32,452 nucleotides of DNA from Gnetum montanum. Its lineage: Eukaryota; Streptophyta; Gnetopsida; Gnetales; Gnetaceae. Made by a program: the position numbers and the translations under genes. This document shows positions 9,514 to 19,009 of the stretch, in pieces. The DNA lies in assembly GCA_015680685.1 (NCBI GenBank), contig MNCI01006902.1, positions 282,884 to 315,335 of the forward strand, written 5' to 3'. The notes under the pieces are model-generated. The model had not been told where the DNA came from. It saw only the letters and a list, made by a program, of their open reading frames with translations, and searched no databases. How positions within the stretch are numbered: the stretch's first letter is position 1; each line of letters begins with the position of its first letter.

Positions 9514-9602
9514 GTATACGGGGCCCTGTATACGCAGCCACCTATGTACACATGGCCATGTATACATGGCCCCATCGACATAGCACCCAACCTCTATATA
9601 TA
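9514..9602 (+). promoter_or_regulatory. U3-like palindrome block and TATA box upstream of ORF2 of B
   Basis: GTATAC at 9514-9519, 9528-9533 and 9560-9565, TGTACA at 9545-9550 and CATGGCCATG at 9551-9560 are followed by TATATATA at 9595-9602. This is the same design as the LTR U3 regions, but the sequence after the TATA box does not match any LTR here. It could be a promoter for ORF2 or the remnant of an LTR. Confidence 0.4.
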
Positions 9603-9746
9603 CGCCCATTGCACTTTCAAATTTCATCATTTTGCAAACAAATTGGGGGGATATTTTTTTGTTTTTTCTTCCCAACTTCTTCCCAAGCATCTACATTCCA
9701 TTGCTCATTTGCATCAATTGATCCTTGCCCTTTTAAGCAACTGGAG

Positions 9747-10024
9747 GTATGCTCTTAGTTGTGGGGGTGGGGGGAGGCGTGAAGCCTATGTGTAATTAAT
9801 TAATTAATTAGTGAATTTAGAATTCACACCTCTAAGGGAAGAAATGAAAACAATTGTTAAACTCCAACTCATCCCTTGTTGTTTTTAGCTCTAACCCATG
9901 AATTAACACTCCAAGGGATTTAATGCCTGTGCCAACAACATAACTTAGTCGATCGGAGAAGGTGTATAAGGACCATTTTGCACTACTTATGCACAGTCTA
10001 ATGGGTGGTTATGTTTGATTGCAG
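9747..10024 (+). other. Possible intron before ORF2 of B
   Basis: Donor-like GGAG|GTATGC at about 9743-9752 and acceptor-like TTTGATTGCAG ending at 10024, directly before the ATG. The interval is about 278 bp and includes a TAAT repeat (9793-9810). A matching acceptor precedes ORF2 in A. Spliced ORF2 messages are expected for env-position genes, but this one is only a prediction. Confidence 0.35.
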
Positions 10025-10234
10025 ATGGCACCAAAACCAAGGCATCCAAGGGGCAAAGGACCATCCCAACTGAGGGACAAGCATCCATGAACAGGAATGG
10101 GACGAGGCATGCAACAACCAAAGCACACGGAGGGCTCTCATGCAATTTCCACCCCCCCCCCCTCGACAAAGGACCTAATGTGGAATTTATCCATCATATT
10201 CCCAAAGAGGAGATGCCCAACGAGCAATCACAAG
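10025..10234 (+). pseudogene. ORF2 of element B, 5' piece
   Basis: ATG at 10025 follows a splice-acceptor-like GCAG and begins MAPKPRHPRGKGPSQ, similar to the ORF2 start of A. This frame closes at 10091 with a TGA, while a frame one step away stays open to the insertion point, so a frameshift lies in 10025-10090. The piece is basic and Pro/His-rich, with a run of ten C residues near 10151-10160. It stops at 10234 where element C is inserted. Through the five-base duplication its open frame is the same as that of the piece starting at 19005. Confidence 0.6.
10230..10234. repeat. Left target duplication of element C (ACAAG)
   Basis: ACAAG directly precedes TGAAACACC, the LTR start. The right partner is ACAGG at 19005-19009, one mismatch. 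Confidence 0.75.
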
Positions 10235-10893
10235 TGAAACACCACTAATTTTGGCCTAACACTTTGAAACAAGAATGACTCAAGCCCTTTCAAGCTTTCG
10301 GGAGGCAAATTTTGGCTAAGGCATGGAAACCATGCTTAGCTAAAGAAAGCCAGCTTGCTCATCCCATCAAGCTGGAATCTTGCCCACAGCGTGACCAACT
10401 CTCAAGGTCTCAATACTAATCCAAAATGATCTGATCTACAATGTGCAAGTCATCTTCAGAGCGCATCCCTGATAACTTCTAGTCCCAACTTCCGGAATGC
10501 CAGATCTTAGCTCAAAATTGAAAGTTTTTGCAAGATTTCACATGTCACGCTGCATGTCATGTTGGAACGTGACTACATCATGATATGCTCAAAGTGGTTC
10601 TAGATAAGTTAGATCCAGGCTCAAATTCTAGATTTCAGGATCAACTATAGCCAGACAGCAGTTGCACTCAAGAATCAAGCTTCAAAATCACAATTTCGAA
10701 CAAAACACATCATTTTTAAGTCATGTCACGCTGCATGTCATGCTGTAGCATGACTCCAGCGTGACCTACCACAAATAACTCGAAACAAGGCACTTTCAGT
10801 CTCAATTCGTCAATCACAGTCAGGAAATCCTTGCACTTCGAAAATCAGTCTTCAAAATGAAAAATTTGGTGAAAAATTGCAAGTTTTTGTCAT

Positions 10894-10911
10894 GTCACGC
10901 TGCAGCGTGAC
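10894..10911. repeat. Perfect 18-bp palindrome in the LTR of C
   Basis: GTCACGCTGCAGCGTGAC is its own reverse complement. Partial copies of the half-site GTCACGCTGCA lie near 10543, 10723 and 10943 and at matching places in the 3' LTR, where many have decayed to GTCATGCTGCA. They lie upstream of the TATA box, in U3. Confidence 0.8.
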
Positions 10912-11363
10912 TGTAGCATGAGTATCACATGCGCACGCTCAAGTCACGCTGCGACAAAATCAACTTACGCTGGAAATTCTCGTCAAGCAAAAACACTTCA
11001 AATAACCACAGAACCACTTGAATCGACATCCTGCAACAATCAAGTCAGAAATCCAGAAGTTTCAAGCGAGCCAGAGTCAATTTATCTTGTTGTACATTGA
11101 CATTTCATTGTAAATTTTCATCATTTGAGGCCTTGACAGGCTCTTACGCTCCGAATTGCATGTGTTTCCATGAGCGTAAGCCACCTTGGGCAAGTTGTTA
11201 CACATTGTAAGATACAATGCACCTGGTCCAAAACGTAGCTTGCTGACACACATCCAAATCATGCATAGCTTTCCATCGAACATGTGTCACTTGATCCACT
11301 CTCCTCTCATCTCCCAACCATTGATTCCATTCTTGAATTCCATGCCCAAGCCTAGCCCAACCC

Positions 11364-11371
11364 TATAAATA
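11364..11371 (+). promoter_or_regulatory. TATA box of the 5' LTR of C
   Basis: TATAAATA in CAACCCTATAAATACC, conserved in the 3' LTR at 18462-18469. Transcription would start about 30 bp downstream, before the GGGTTGGCAATTTTGAAGG segment. Confidence 0.65.
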
Positions 11372-11894
11372 CCCTATCAATTCACATAAATAGGGTTGGC
11401 AATTTTGAAGGTTGATGGCTTAGGAAACTTAGACTAGCAATTGTTGGGCGCTCGGCACACTTGACTCCTAGCATCCAAGCACTTCTGACACACATCACCT
11501 CACATCGTCACATCACCCCAGGACTTGGCACTTGACCTACCATCCACATGTGTAGCTACGCTTTGACCGGTGCACATCTTTTCTAAGCAATATAATACTA
11601 TTTTTTTGCTAGCCATTATTCTGTTTACTCTGACAATTACCAATTCTATTTACATTTCATACTTGTTGTTTATGTTTTAAGAAATCAATTACAATAACCC
11701 CAACGCAAGCCATAGTTTATGCTTGGGGAAGTCCTTGGTTGATTTGCATGAAGACCATCCTAGGCACTTTGACTTCGTTTACTTTTCCAACTCGCCCTTG
11801 GGTGAAGGCAGGGTCAGCTGTGTTTGCCCGACAATCTTTCGATGTTTGTTTTCCTTCCAGCCTTACCTTGACGATTTAGGTCAGTACAATAAAT

Positions 11895-11911
11895 TGGCGC
11901 TAGAAGGAGGG
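11895..11911 (+). other. Primer-binding site of element C
   Basis: TGGCGCTAGAAGGAGGG begins six bases after the LTR end. The TGG fits pairing with a tRNA CCA end, and the next seven bases would match an acceptor stem, but I cannot name the tRNA with confidence. Confidence 0.65.
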
Positions 11912-12012
11912 TTGACTTGCTTGTTGTTTGTTAAAACATCGATCACACTACCTGTCAAAACTTATTCATCTTGTCCCTGTGAGTCTCCCTGTCACAGCTG
12001 CTCATGCTACAA

Positions 12013-12066
12013 TTGTCACGCTGTAGTTGTCACGCTGCAGTTATCATGCTGTAGTTGTCACTGCAG
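12013..12066. repeat. 14-bp tandem repeat in the leader of C
   Basis: Four consecutive units of TTGTCACGCTGTAG (12013, 12027, 12041, 12055; the last is 2 bp shorter), with scattered further copies of CACGCTGCA to about 12113. The unit contains the same GTCACGCTG core found in the LTR. Confidence 0.8.
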
Positions 12067-12130
12067 GCTAGTCATGCTACACACGCTGCAGGTTAGTCAC
12101 GCTACATACCGTTAGCTTATATATGCTATG

Positions 12131-15100
12131 ATGAAACCTTCCTAGATCAATCCTACTTACGCAATCCTCACACCTGAACAGTATAACTTCATCTGTGTCA
12201 AGATCCAAGCCAACCTACCCATCGATCGTGTAGAGAGAGAAGCAAAGAGAGATTATGAATTTATCCACAAAGGAGGTAGTGAATTCATCCCCTCAGCATT
12301 TGACATAATCCCACTCTCTGAACACCATCATCTACTCATATCTCAGCTTCTCATGGCAAAGGGTCAAGCCTCACAGCCACCTCCGATAGAGACTCAGGAT
12401 GAGGAAGATGACTTTGCCACCCAATCTAAGCATGGGGATTCGTACCATACCATTATTCCTCACACCTATACAAACCCATTATTCCAACCTTTCCTAGAAG
12501 GAACCATGCTTCCTCCTTCATCTGCATACATTTGAGGCCCAACTTCTTGACAAGAAGTACCAGCTTCCATGTCCACCCATTACATACCTCAAGTATGAAC
12601 CCATGGGGCACCTCTGACTACTTCAGCACAACACACTCAGGGGATTACCCCACAACCTATGGATGGACAGTGCATTTCACCAACTGTTCAATAGCACCAA
12701 CCAACTTACTATAGCATACCACACCCCACGATCCCATCTCTCAATGTTGCTCTAGCACAACAACATCTGACAATCCAACAATATCCCTTTTCGCAAACCA
12801 TGCAACAACTAAACTACTATCAATCGCAATCCATTCAACCTGTCAATCTGCCTACCGCCCAAGAGTGGGTAGACACGAAGAAAATGATGCACATGTTAGT
12901 TGAAGAGGTAAAGTGCCTTAAAATTACAAACACTGAGGAAATTAAGGTGTTAGACTTCTACCAAGATGACCCAATCCACCCCTCAGTTCCATCATTAACC
13001 TTGCCTAAGGGAGTCTCATTACCCTAGCTATCCAAGTACAATGGAGAGGGAGACCAAAACACTTAGCTAGTAACATTCCAAATAGAATGTCTATTGCTTC
13101 AGGTATGGCCTCATGTAATTCTGCATGTGTTTACTATGTCCTTAATCGGAAAAGCCCTAGACTGGTACCGAGCTTTACCCCGTAGCTCCATATCTTCTCT
13201 AGAGGAATTTTTGCATTAGTTTGTCACCCGTTTCAAGTACAATCTGAAACCTGAAGCCACATTAGATAGCCTAATTCAGATTAAACAAGCGCCATTAGAG
13301 CCAGCATAGAAATTTATCCAAAGGTGAAGTGCAGCCTTGAATGAACTTCACGAGCCCATCCTTGAAACATATTTGCTTAACATCCTTAAGGTGGCTGTGA
13401 ATGACTTTATTAAATTGAAACTTTATTATTTGAAAGCCTGTACCTTGAGCCAAGCATTCGCATAAATTAAGGACATAGAGGAAACAGTGCAATCAAGTAA
13501 TGACCCAGCTTATGTGACCTACAAAAACCAACATGCTCGCAAGCAAAACACAACAATAGCAATAGTGGCCAGAAGCACAAAAGTAATCAACTGGGGCCCA
13601 ACAGCTAAGCAACCCAAAGCCCCAATTGACAAAGCCTCCAACTTTGGCGCCAACTCACCTACATCGGCAAGGGCCACCCCAAGTTCCAACTTTTAGTGCA
13701 AGGACCACTCAAAGTCTACACCACTATCGATGCAACCCTCTCAACTATTGGAGTAACTCTTGAAAGCTGGGAAAATCCAACACAAACACGTGTTGGAGAT
13801 TACCTGCCAAAAACATGACAGGTACTGCAAGCTACTAAGGAATCCCACCTTAGCAATACCAAATGAACCCCTGGTCCCACAACATTTTAAATTGGACCAA
13901 TACTGCCATTACCATCAAATGGCTAGTCACAGTACAGACAACTGTCATACTTTGCAAGATGACCTACAAAGAATGATAGAACAAGGCCAACTAGTGATTG
14001 ACATGGTGAGTTAATCCAACACAAATGATGCCTCCTATGTCATAGACTCAATTAGCATAGGTGGCAAGCCCAAACCTGTGCAATGACCTTTCATGATCTG
14101 TGGGCCTCCTAGCAAGGCAAGGATTCCCTCAGCTTCCACAAGCAAGAGGCCTCCCTTTGTTATTAAAGTGCCACCTCAAGCACCCACAACACCCTTTGTG
14201 GTCAAGGCCCCACAGCAATCGTCCGCTAAGACATTAAACTGGCATGACTCGTCCGCTAAGGCATTAAACTGGCATGGCACACCTACAACAACGCCTAAGC
14301 CATCCTTTATCATAAGGGTACCACAACATGATGACCCCTCACCTACCTGAAGCCCAACAGTGGGAAAGATCTCAATCCCTCCTCCTTCAAGGGTTGACCC
14401 CACTAGCAACCAAGGTAGGTCCACCAAATGGCAATGCAAGAGGACAAAAAAACACCTCACAGCCCCCATGGCCGAAGCAAAGGCCATGACCAGTAAACAA
14501 ATACTGAACACTGGGGCTCCTATGCCTAAATAAGCAAAGCAAACCAAGCCCAAGTCCCCTTCGCAAGAGATCCGTCTCCCAAGCCACATGGAGGAAGTCA
14601 AAGCCAACACAACGACTAACAACAAGGACTTCGTAGTTGCATTAACCCAAGTAAAACAACAGCTTAAGCAAAAGAACATAACATTCAGCTTGTACGACCG
14701 GGTTATGATCTCATCTGCTCATTGCAAAGAATTGGCCCAAGTCTTGGCCTCCATTCCTATTATGAAGGACATCCGTGCAGATGAGGCATCCATCTGTGCA
14801 ACAATGTTTCCCCTTACACCACAAGAATTGGGTTCAACAAACTTAACCTTTCACGATGATGCAATCAAAGTCAACCCCACATGAGGGGAAGTCACTATAG
14901 CTCAACTATCCATTAGCATACGTGTTGGGTAGTGTACCATCCGCAGAGTGCACGCCGATGATGGTGCAACAACAAATGTAGTCCTGTACTCTGTCATCGA
15001 CAAGCTAGGCCTGGCTAATGAAATCAGGTCAACCAAAACCACGTGTCTAAAATTCTTCAATGGGTCACGTGTCATAGTCAAGGGTGTGATCAACCTAGCC

Positions 15101-15478
15101 TTTGTGGTGGGAAAGCAATTCCCCACTAGTGTAGATTTCACTGTCATAGAGGAGATGCCAAGTTTCAACATGATTTTAGGTAGGCCTTGGCTAGCCCAAC
15201 TAAGGGCCATCTCCTCTCCCATCCACCAAGAAATCCACCTTCCATACGAAGGTGGTCAAGTTATCATCCATGGTGATAACACTTCCTCTTCAACTATCCA
15301 CGACATAAACATGGCACAAGTTTTAGAAGAAGAGTTTCTTAGTGGTACACCTATAACAACCAATGCAACACTTAAGGCTAACACACTCGAATGAGTGGTT
15401 GAAGCTGATAGCCCTCCAGAGGATCCTAATCCTTGCATGCTCCCTAATCCATGTCTTGTTAGGAAGCAAACTACATGA
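12131..15478 (+). pseudogene. gag-pro: gag-protease of element C, one frame with about 20 stops
   Basis: A single frame holds from ATG 12131 to the TGA at 15476-15478 (about 1,115 codons) with no frameshift and 20 internal stops (8 TAG, 8 TGA, 4 TAA). Domains in order: an N-terminal region (ILTPEQYNFICVKIQANLP), a Gln/Pro-rich stretch, the Gag core at about 13030-13480 (ALDWYRALPRSSISSLEEFL), a zinc knuckle of unusual C-x2-H-x4-H-x4-C form (13904-13945), a Pro/Lys linker with a duplicated 10-residue unit SSAK(T/A)LNWH (14218-14277), and a retropepsin with active site DDGA (14957-14968) and FNMILGRPWL (from 15164). The frame ends without entering reverse transcriptase. Function in life: particle protein and its processing protease. 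Confidence 0.88.
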
Positions 15479-17308
15479 CCAATACTTTCCCTTGGCCAAA
15501 AATGTGGGTTCCTAGCTACCTTTGCCATCACTTGCCATGCATTTTTGACTTTTTTTTACATTACACTAGCCTATGCATTTACATTTTGGCCGCTCACTTA
15601 GATCACACATTTTTCATTGTTTACACATTCATCAACTTGGTTTACACATCGTTTAAAAAAAACATAAAACTACAAAAACACATGGCCCGAAAAGGCCTTA
15701 AACTAGCTTACGGCCTGGAACGGCCTAAAACTACACGTTGCTTTTATTTCATTTACATTTTAACTCTGTTTACAATAGGTATTGCTTGATTTTGTTTTCT
15801 TTCTGGTCGATTTTTGTAGGATCTTGCAGACACATGGCATGACCATGCATGCGGCATCACACCTTACACAAGCAAGGTAAGCACCATGTCCTAGCATCAT
15901 GACTTAAAACTGATACCACAGAAAATTCTTGGCATCATGAATTAAAACTAATACCACATAGCTCTGTTTGGTATGACGTTAAACTGCCACATCTGTCCGC
16001 CATGACGTGAAACTAGCATCCAGAGTCCACTAAGACTATAAACTGGTTTGCCTCTTCACAGTCTGCTATGACTATAAACTAGAAATGCATCGTCTGCTAC
16101 GACGCTAAACTGGCAACATCATCAACGACCAGGAAAAGTTTGAAAAGATATGTTGCTGCAATTGGCTATACATGTTCCACAAAGACTTGTTGCAAAATTT
16201 GTCTCATGGACACTAATGAAGCTAATGTTGTTCATAATTTTGTTTGCTTTGAAAATTACACACGGTGGCTCCATCTCCTTGTTTAAAGTGCTTAGTTAAT
16301 TGATTCATTTGTGTTCTTCTTGTCTTCTTGGAGTTGTGTTTGCAAGATGACATTCCTGAGGCATTCATACATAGATGCACTTCATCATGATGACAAGGTA
16401 TCACATTCTTCCTGATGCACGTAACTGGGTTAGTCAATCCGTTCATAAGTACATTCCCAATTCTTGATACATCCCCTATTTCCCCATCATATCCCAATTG
16501 TCCTATTCAATTACACCCCTGGATACATTCCACTAAGTTCAAAACTCTTGATACACTGTTACATACTACAACTCTCTAAGCAGTTGCGACGCAAAACATA
16601 GTATACAGTACATGATGCAAAATGCAAGTGCTCAAACACGAGCACAGCACAAAAAGAAAGCTCTTTCAAAAAGACCGAGAAAAGAAAAATAAAAGAAAAG
16701 GAAAAGACAAAAGGAAAAAAAAACAAAGGAAAAGAAGAAACAAACAAAAAAGAAAAAGAATAAAAAGGTCAAAGAGAAAAATGCATGGAAAAGGTCTTCA
16801 TGACCCCGTTAACATCATAAACAAAAGATTGTTGGCTATTCTCATACAAGCCCCAGGTGAGAAGGCAATTATCTTGGAAAATAGTTACACTCATGTCTCA
16901 AAGAGACCATGTTGCACATCATTGCATAGCTTTGGCTATTTACAACAGGCCCCGTACACACTCTATAAGAGTCCCATTTCTCCAAAGAATGCACGCCCTC
17001 TATGCCTTAACTCCAAGTCTGCTGAAAATCAGCTACTGACAAGGACCAATGGCATAACTTGTTCATGTGAGAGCATTCCTATCTCACAATTCCAACAGTA
17101 ATCATATCCCTTGATATACCCTTGATTTCCCCAGATACAATCATATCCCCTTGCATCTTGAACTACATTCCCCCAATCCCATGTACTTTTGAACATGGTG
17201 TGATGATGTCCGGCCAAGGGCCGATGGGTAATGTTTGGTACTTGGTTGTTCATGGTGTTTTGCACTTCTTTGTCAATGCCTCTTAGGTAGATTCCTCCAG
17301 ACATCAAC
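15479..17308. other. Non-coding 3' part of element C
   Basis: No reverse transcriptase, RNase H or integrase motif is seen in any frame. It holds the TAAACT motif array (15899-16111), an A- and AG-rich tract at about 16655-16785 whose lysine-rich frame I do not believe is a gene, and unique-looking sequence to the polypurine tract. Perhaps what remains after deletion of pol. Confidence 0.5.
15899..16111. repeat. Seven degenerate copies of an ATGAC-n2-TAAACT motif
   Basis: Core copies start at 15899, 15938, 15973, 16002, 16032, 16068 and 16099, spaced 29-39 bp. The last four extend to a unit close to GTCTGCTATGACTATAAACT. Two more copies (GTCCGCTAAGACATTAAACT at 14221 and a variant at 14251) are inside the gag-protease frame. 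Confidence 0.75.
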
Positions 17309-17321
17309 AAAGAGGGGCCAA
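17309..17321 (+). other. Polypurine tract of element C
   Basis: AAAGAGGGGCCAA abuts the 3' LTR start at 17322. It matches the expected place and purine content for the plus-strand primer. Confidence 0.75.
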
Positions 17322-19004
17322 TGAAACACCACTAATTTTGGCCTAACACTTTGAAACAATAATGACTCAAGCCCTTTCAAGCTTTCAGGAGGAAAAATTT
17401 GGCTAAGGCATGGAAACCACACTCAGCTAAAGCAAGCCAGCTTGCTCATCCTGTCAAGCTAGAAGCTTGTCCACATCATGACCAACTCTTGAGGTCTCAA
17501 AACTGAGCCAAAACAATCTGATCTATAACGTGTAAGTCATCCTCAGAGCACATCCCTGACAGCTTCCAGTCCCAACTTCTGGAATGCCAGATCTTAGCTC
17601 AAAATTGCAAGTTTTTGCAAGATTTCACATGTCACGCTGCAACGTGACTACAGTGTGACATGTTCAAAGTGGTTCTAGACAAGTCACATCCAGGCTCAAA
17701 TTCCATATTTCAGGATCAACTATAGCCAGACAGCAGTTGCACTCAAGAATCAAGCTTCAAAATCACAATTTTGAACAAAACACATCATTTTCGAGTCATG
17801 TCATGCTGCATGTCATGCTGTGGTCATGCTGCAGCATGACTCTAGGGTGACCTACCACAAATAACTCGAAAAAAGGCACTTTCAGGCTCAATTCGTCAAT
17901 CACAGTCAGGCAATCCTTGCACTTCAAAAATCAGTCTTCAAAATGAAAAATTTGGTGAAAAATTGCAAGTTTTTGTCATGTCATGCTGCATGTCATGTTG
18001 CAGCATGACTGTAGCATGAGTGTCGCATGCGCATGCTCAAGTCACGCTGAGACAAAACCAACTCATGCTAGAAATTCTCATCAAGCAAAAACACTTCAAA
18101 CAGCCATGGAACCACTCGAATCGACATCCTGTAGCAATCAAGTCAGAAATCCAGAAGTTTCAAGCGAGCCAGAGTCAATTTCTCTTGTTGTACATTGACA
18201 TTTCATTGTAAATTTTCATCATTTGTGGCCTTGACAGGCTCTTACGCTCTAAATTGCATGTGCTTCCATGAGCGTAAGCCACCTTGGGCAAGTTGTCACA
18301 CGTTGTAAGATACAATGCACCTCGTCCAAAATGTAGCTTGCCGACACACATCCAACTCACGCAAAGCTATCCATCGGATACATGTTACTTGATCCGCTCT
18401 CCTCTCATATCTATGCCATTGATTCCATTCTTGAATTCCATGCCCGAGCCTGGCCCAACCCTATAAATACCTTGTCAATTCACATAAACAGGGTTGGAAA
18501 TTTTGAAGGTTGACAACTTAGGCAACTCAGATTAGCAATCCTTGGGAGCTCAACACACTCGACTCCTAACATTCAAGCAGTTCTGACACACATCACCTCA
18601 CATTGTCACATCACCCCGAGGCTTGGTGTTTGACCTGCCATCCACATGTGCAGCTACGCCTTGACCGGTGCACATCTTTTCTAAGCAATATAATACAGTT
18701 CATTTTGCCAACCATTATTCTGTTTTCTCTATCAATTTACGTTTTGTTTACAATACCAGTTCTGTTTACATTTCGTATTTGCTGTTTACATTTTAAGAAA
18801 TCAGTTACGATAACCCTAGCGCAAGCTGTAGTTTACGCTCAAGGAAGTCCTTGGTTGATTTGCGTGTAGATCATCCAAGGCACTCTGCCTTCGTTTACTT
18901 TTCCAGCTCGCCCTCGGGCGAAGGTGGGGTCAACTGTGTTTTCCCGATGATCTTTCGATGTTTTTTTTCCTTCTAGCCTTACACCAACAATTTAGGTCAG
19001 TACA
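17322..19004 (+). repeat. 3' LTR of element C
   Basis: 1683 bp, TGAAACACCA to GTCAGTACA, aligned end to end with 10235-11888. TATAAATA at 18462-18469. Several GTCACGCTG sites of the 5' copy read GTCATGCTG here, a C-to-T change. Confidence 0.9.
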
Positions 19005-19009
19005 ACAGG
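19005..19009. repeat. Right target duplication of element C (ACAGG)
   Basis: One mismatch to ACAAG at 10230-10234. Sequence of B resumes here and its reading frame agrees with the part before 10235. Confidence 0.75.

Larger units (their letters stand above)
10235..11888 (+). repeat. 5' LTR of element C
   Basis: 1654 bp, TGAAACACCA to GTCAGTACA. By eye the first 270 bp differ from the 3' LTR at roughly one site in ten, nearly all transitions. It contains several copies of a GTCACGCTGCA motif, a TATA box in CCCTATAAATACC (TATAAATA from 11364) and AATATAATA near 11590. Confidence 0.9.
10235..19004 (+). mobile_element. Element C: Ty3/Gypsy element with gag-protease only
   Basis: 8.77 kb, complete at both ends: 5' LTR (10235-11888), primer site (11895-11911), gag-protease frame (12131-15478), a 1.8-kb non-coding part, polypurine tract (17309-17321) and 3' LTR (17322-19004). 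It is a different family from A, B and E: long LTRs beginning TGAAACACC and ending TACA, and a different primer site. Reverse transcriptase, RNase H and integrase are absent. The Gag and protease sequence (C-x2-H-x4-H-x4-C knuckle, DDGA active site, MILGRPWL) suggests the Tat/Ogre side of plant Ty3/Gypsy, but I cannot place it firmly. It sits in ORF2 of B and is therefore younger than B. Confidence 0.9.

Noticed and set aside
10150-10162. Run of C residues as a structural element, and the G run near 23340
   Set aside because: Simple homopolymers; likely mutation or sequencing-prone tracts with no partner structure.
14176-14679. Minus-strand frame of 167 codons
   Set aside because: It lies opposite the gag-protease frame of C, which has recognisable domains.
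15899-16111. CRISPR-like look: short repeats with spacers
   Set aside because: Repeats are degenerate and spacing varies (29-39 bp), no cas genes, and all surroundings are plant retrotransposon.
16622-17101. Lysine- and arginine-rich frame of 159 codons
   Set aside because: It comes from an A/AG-rich tract (16655-16785) in the non-coding part of C; low complexity explains it.
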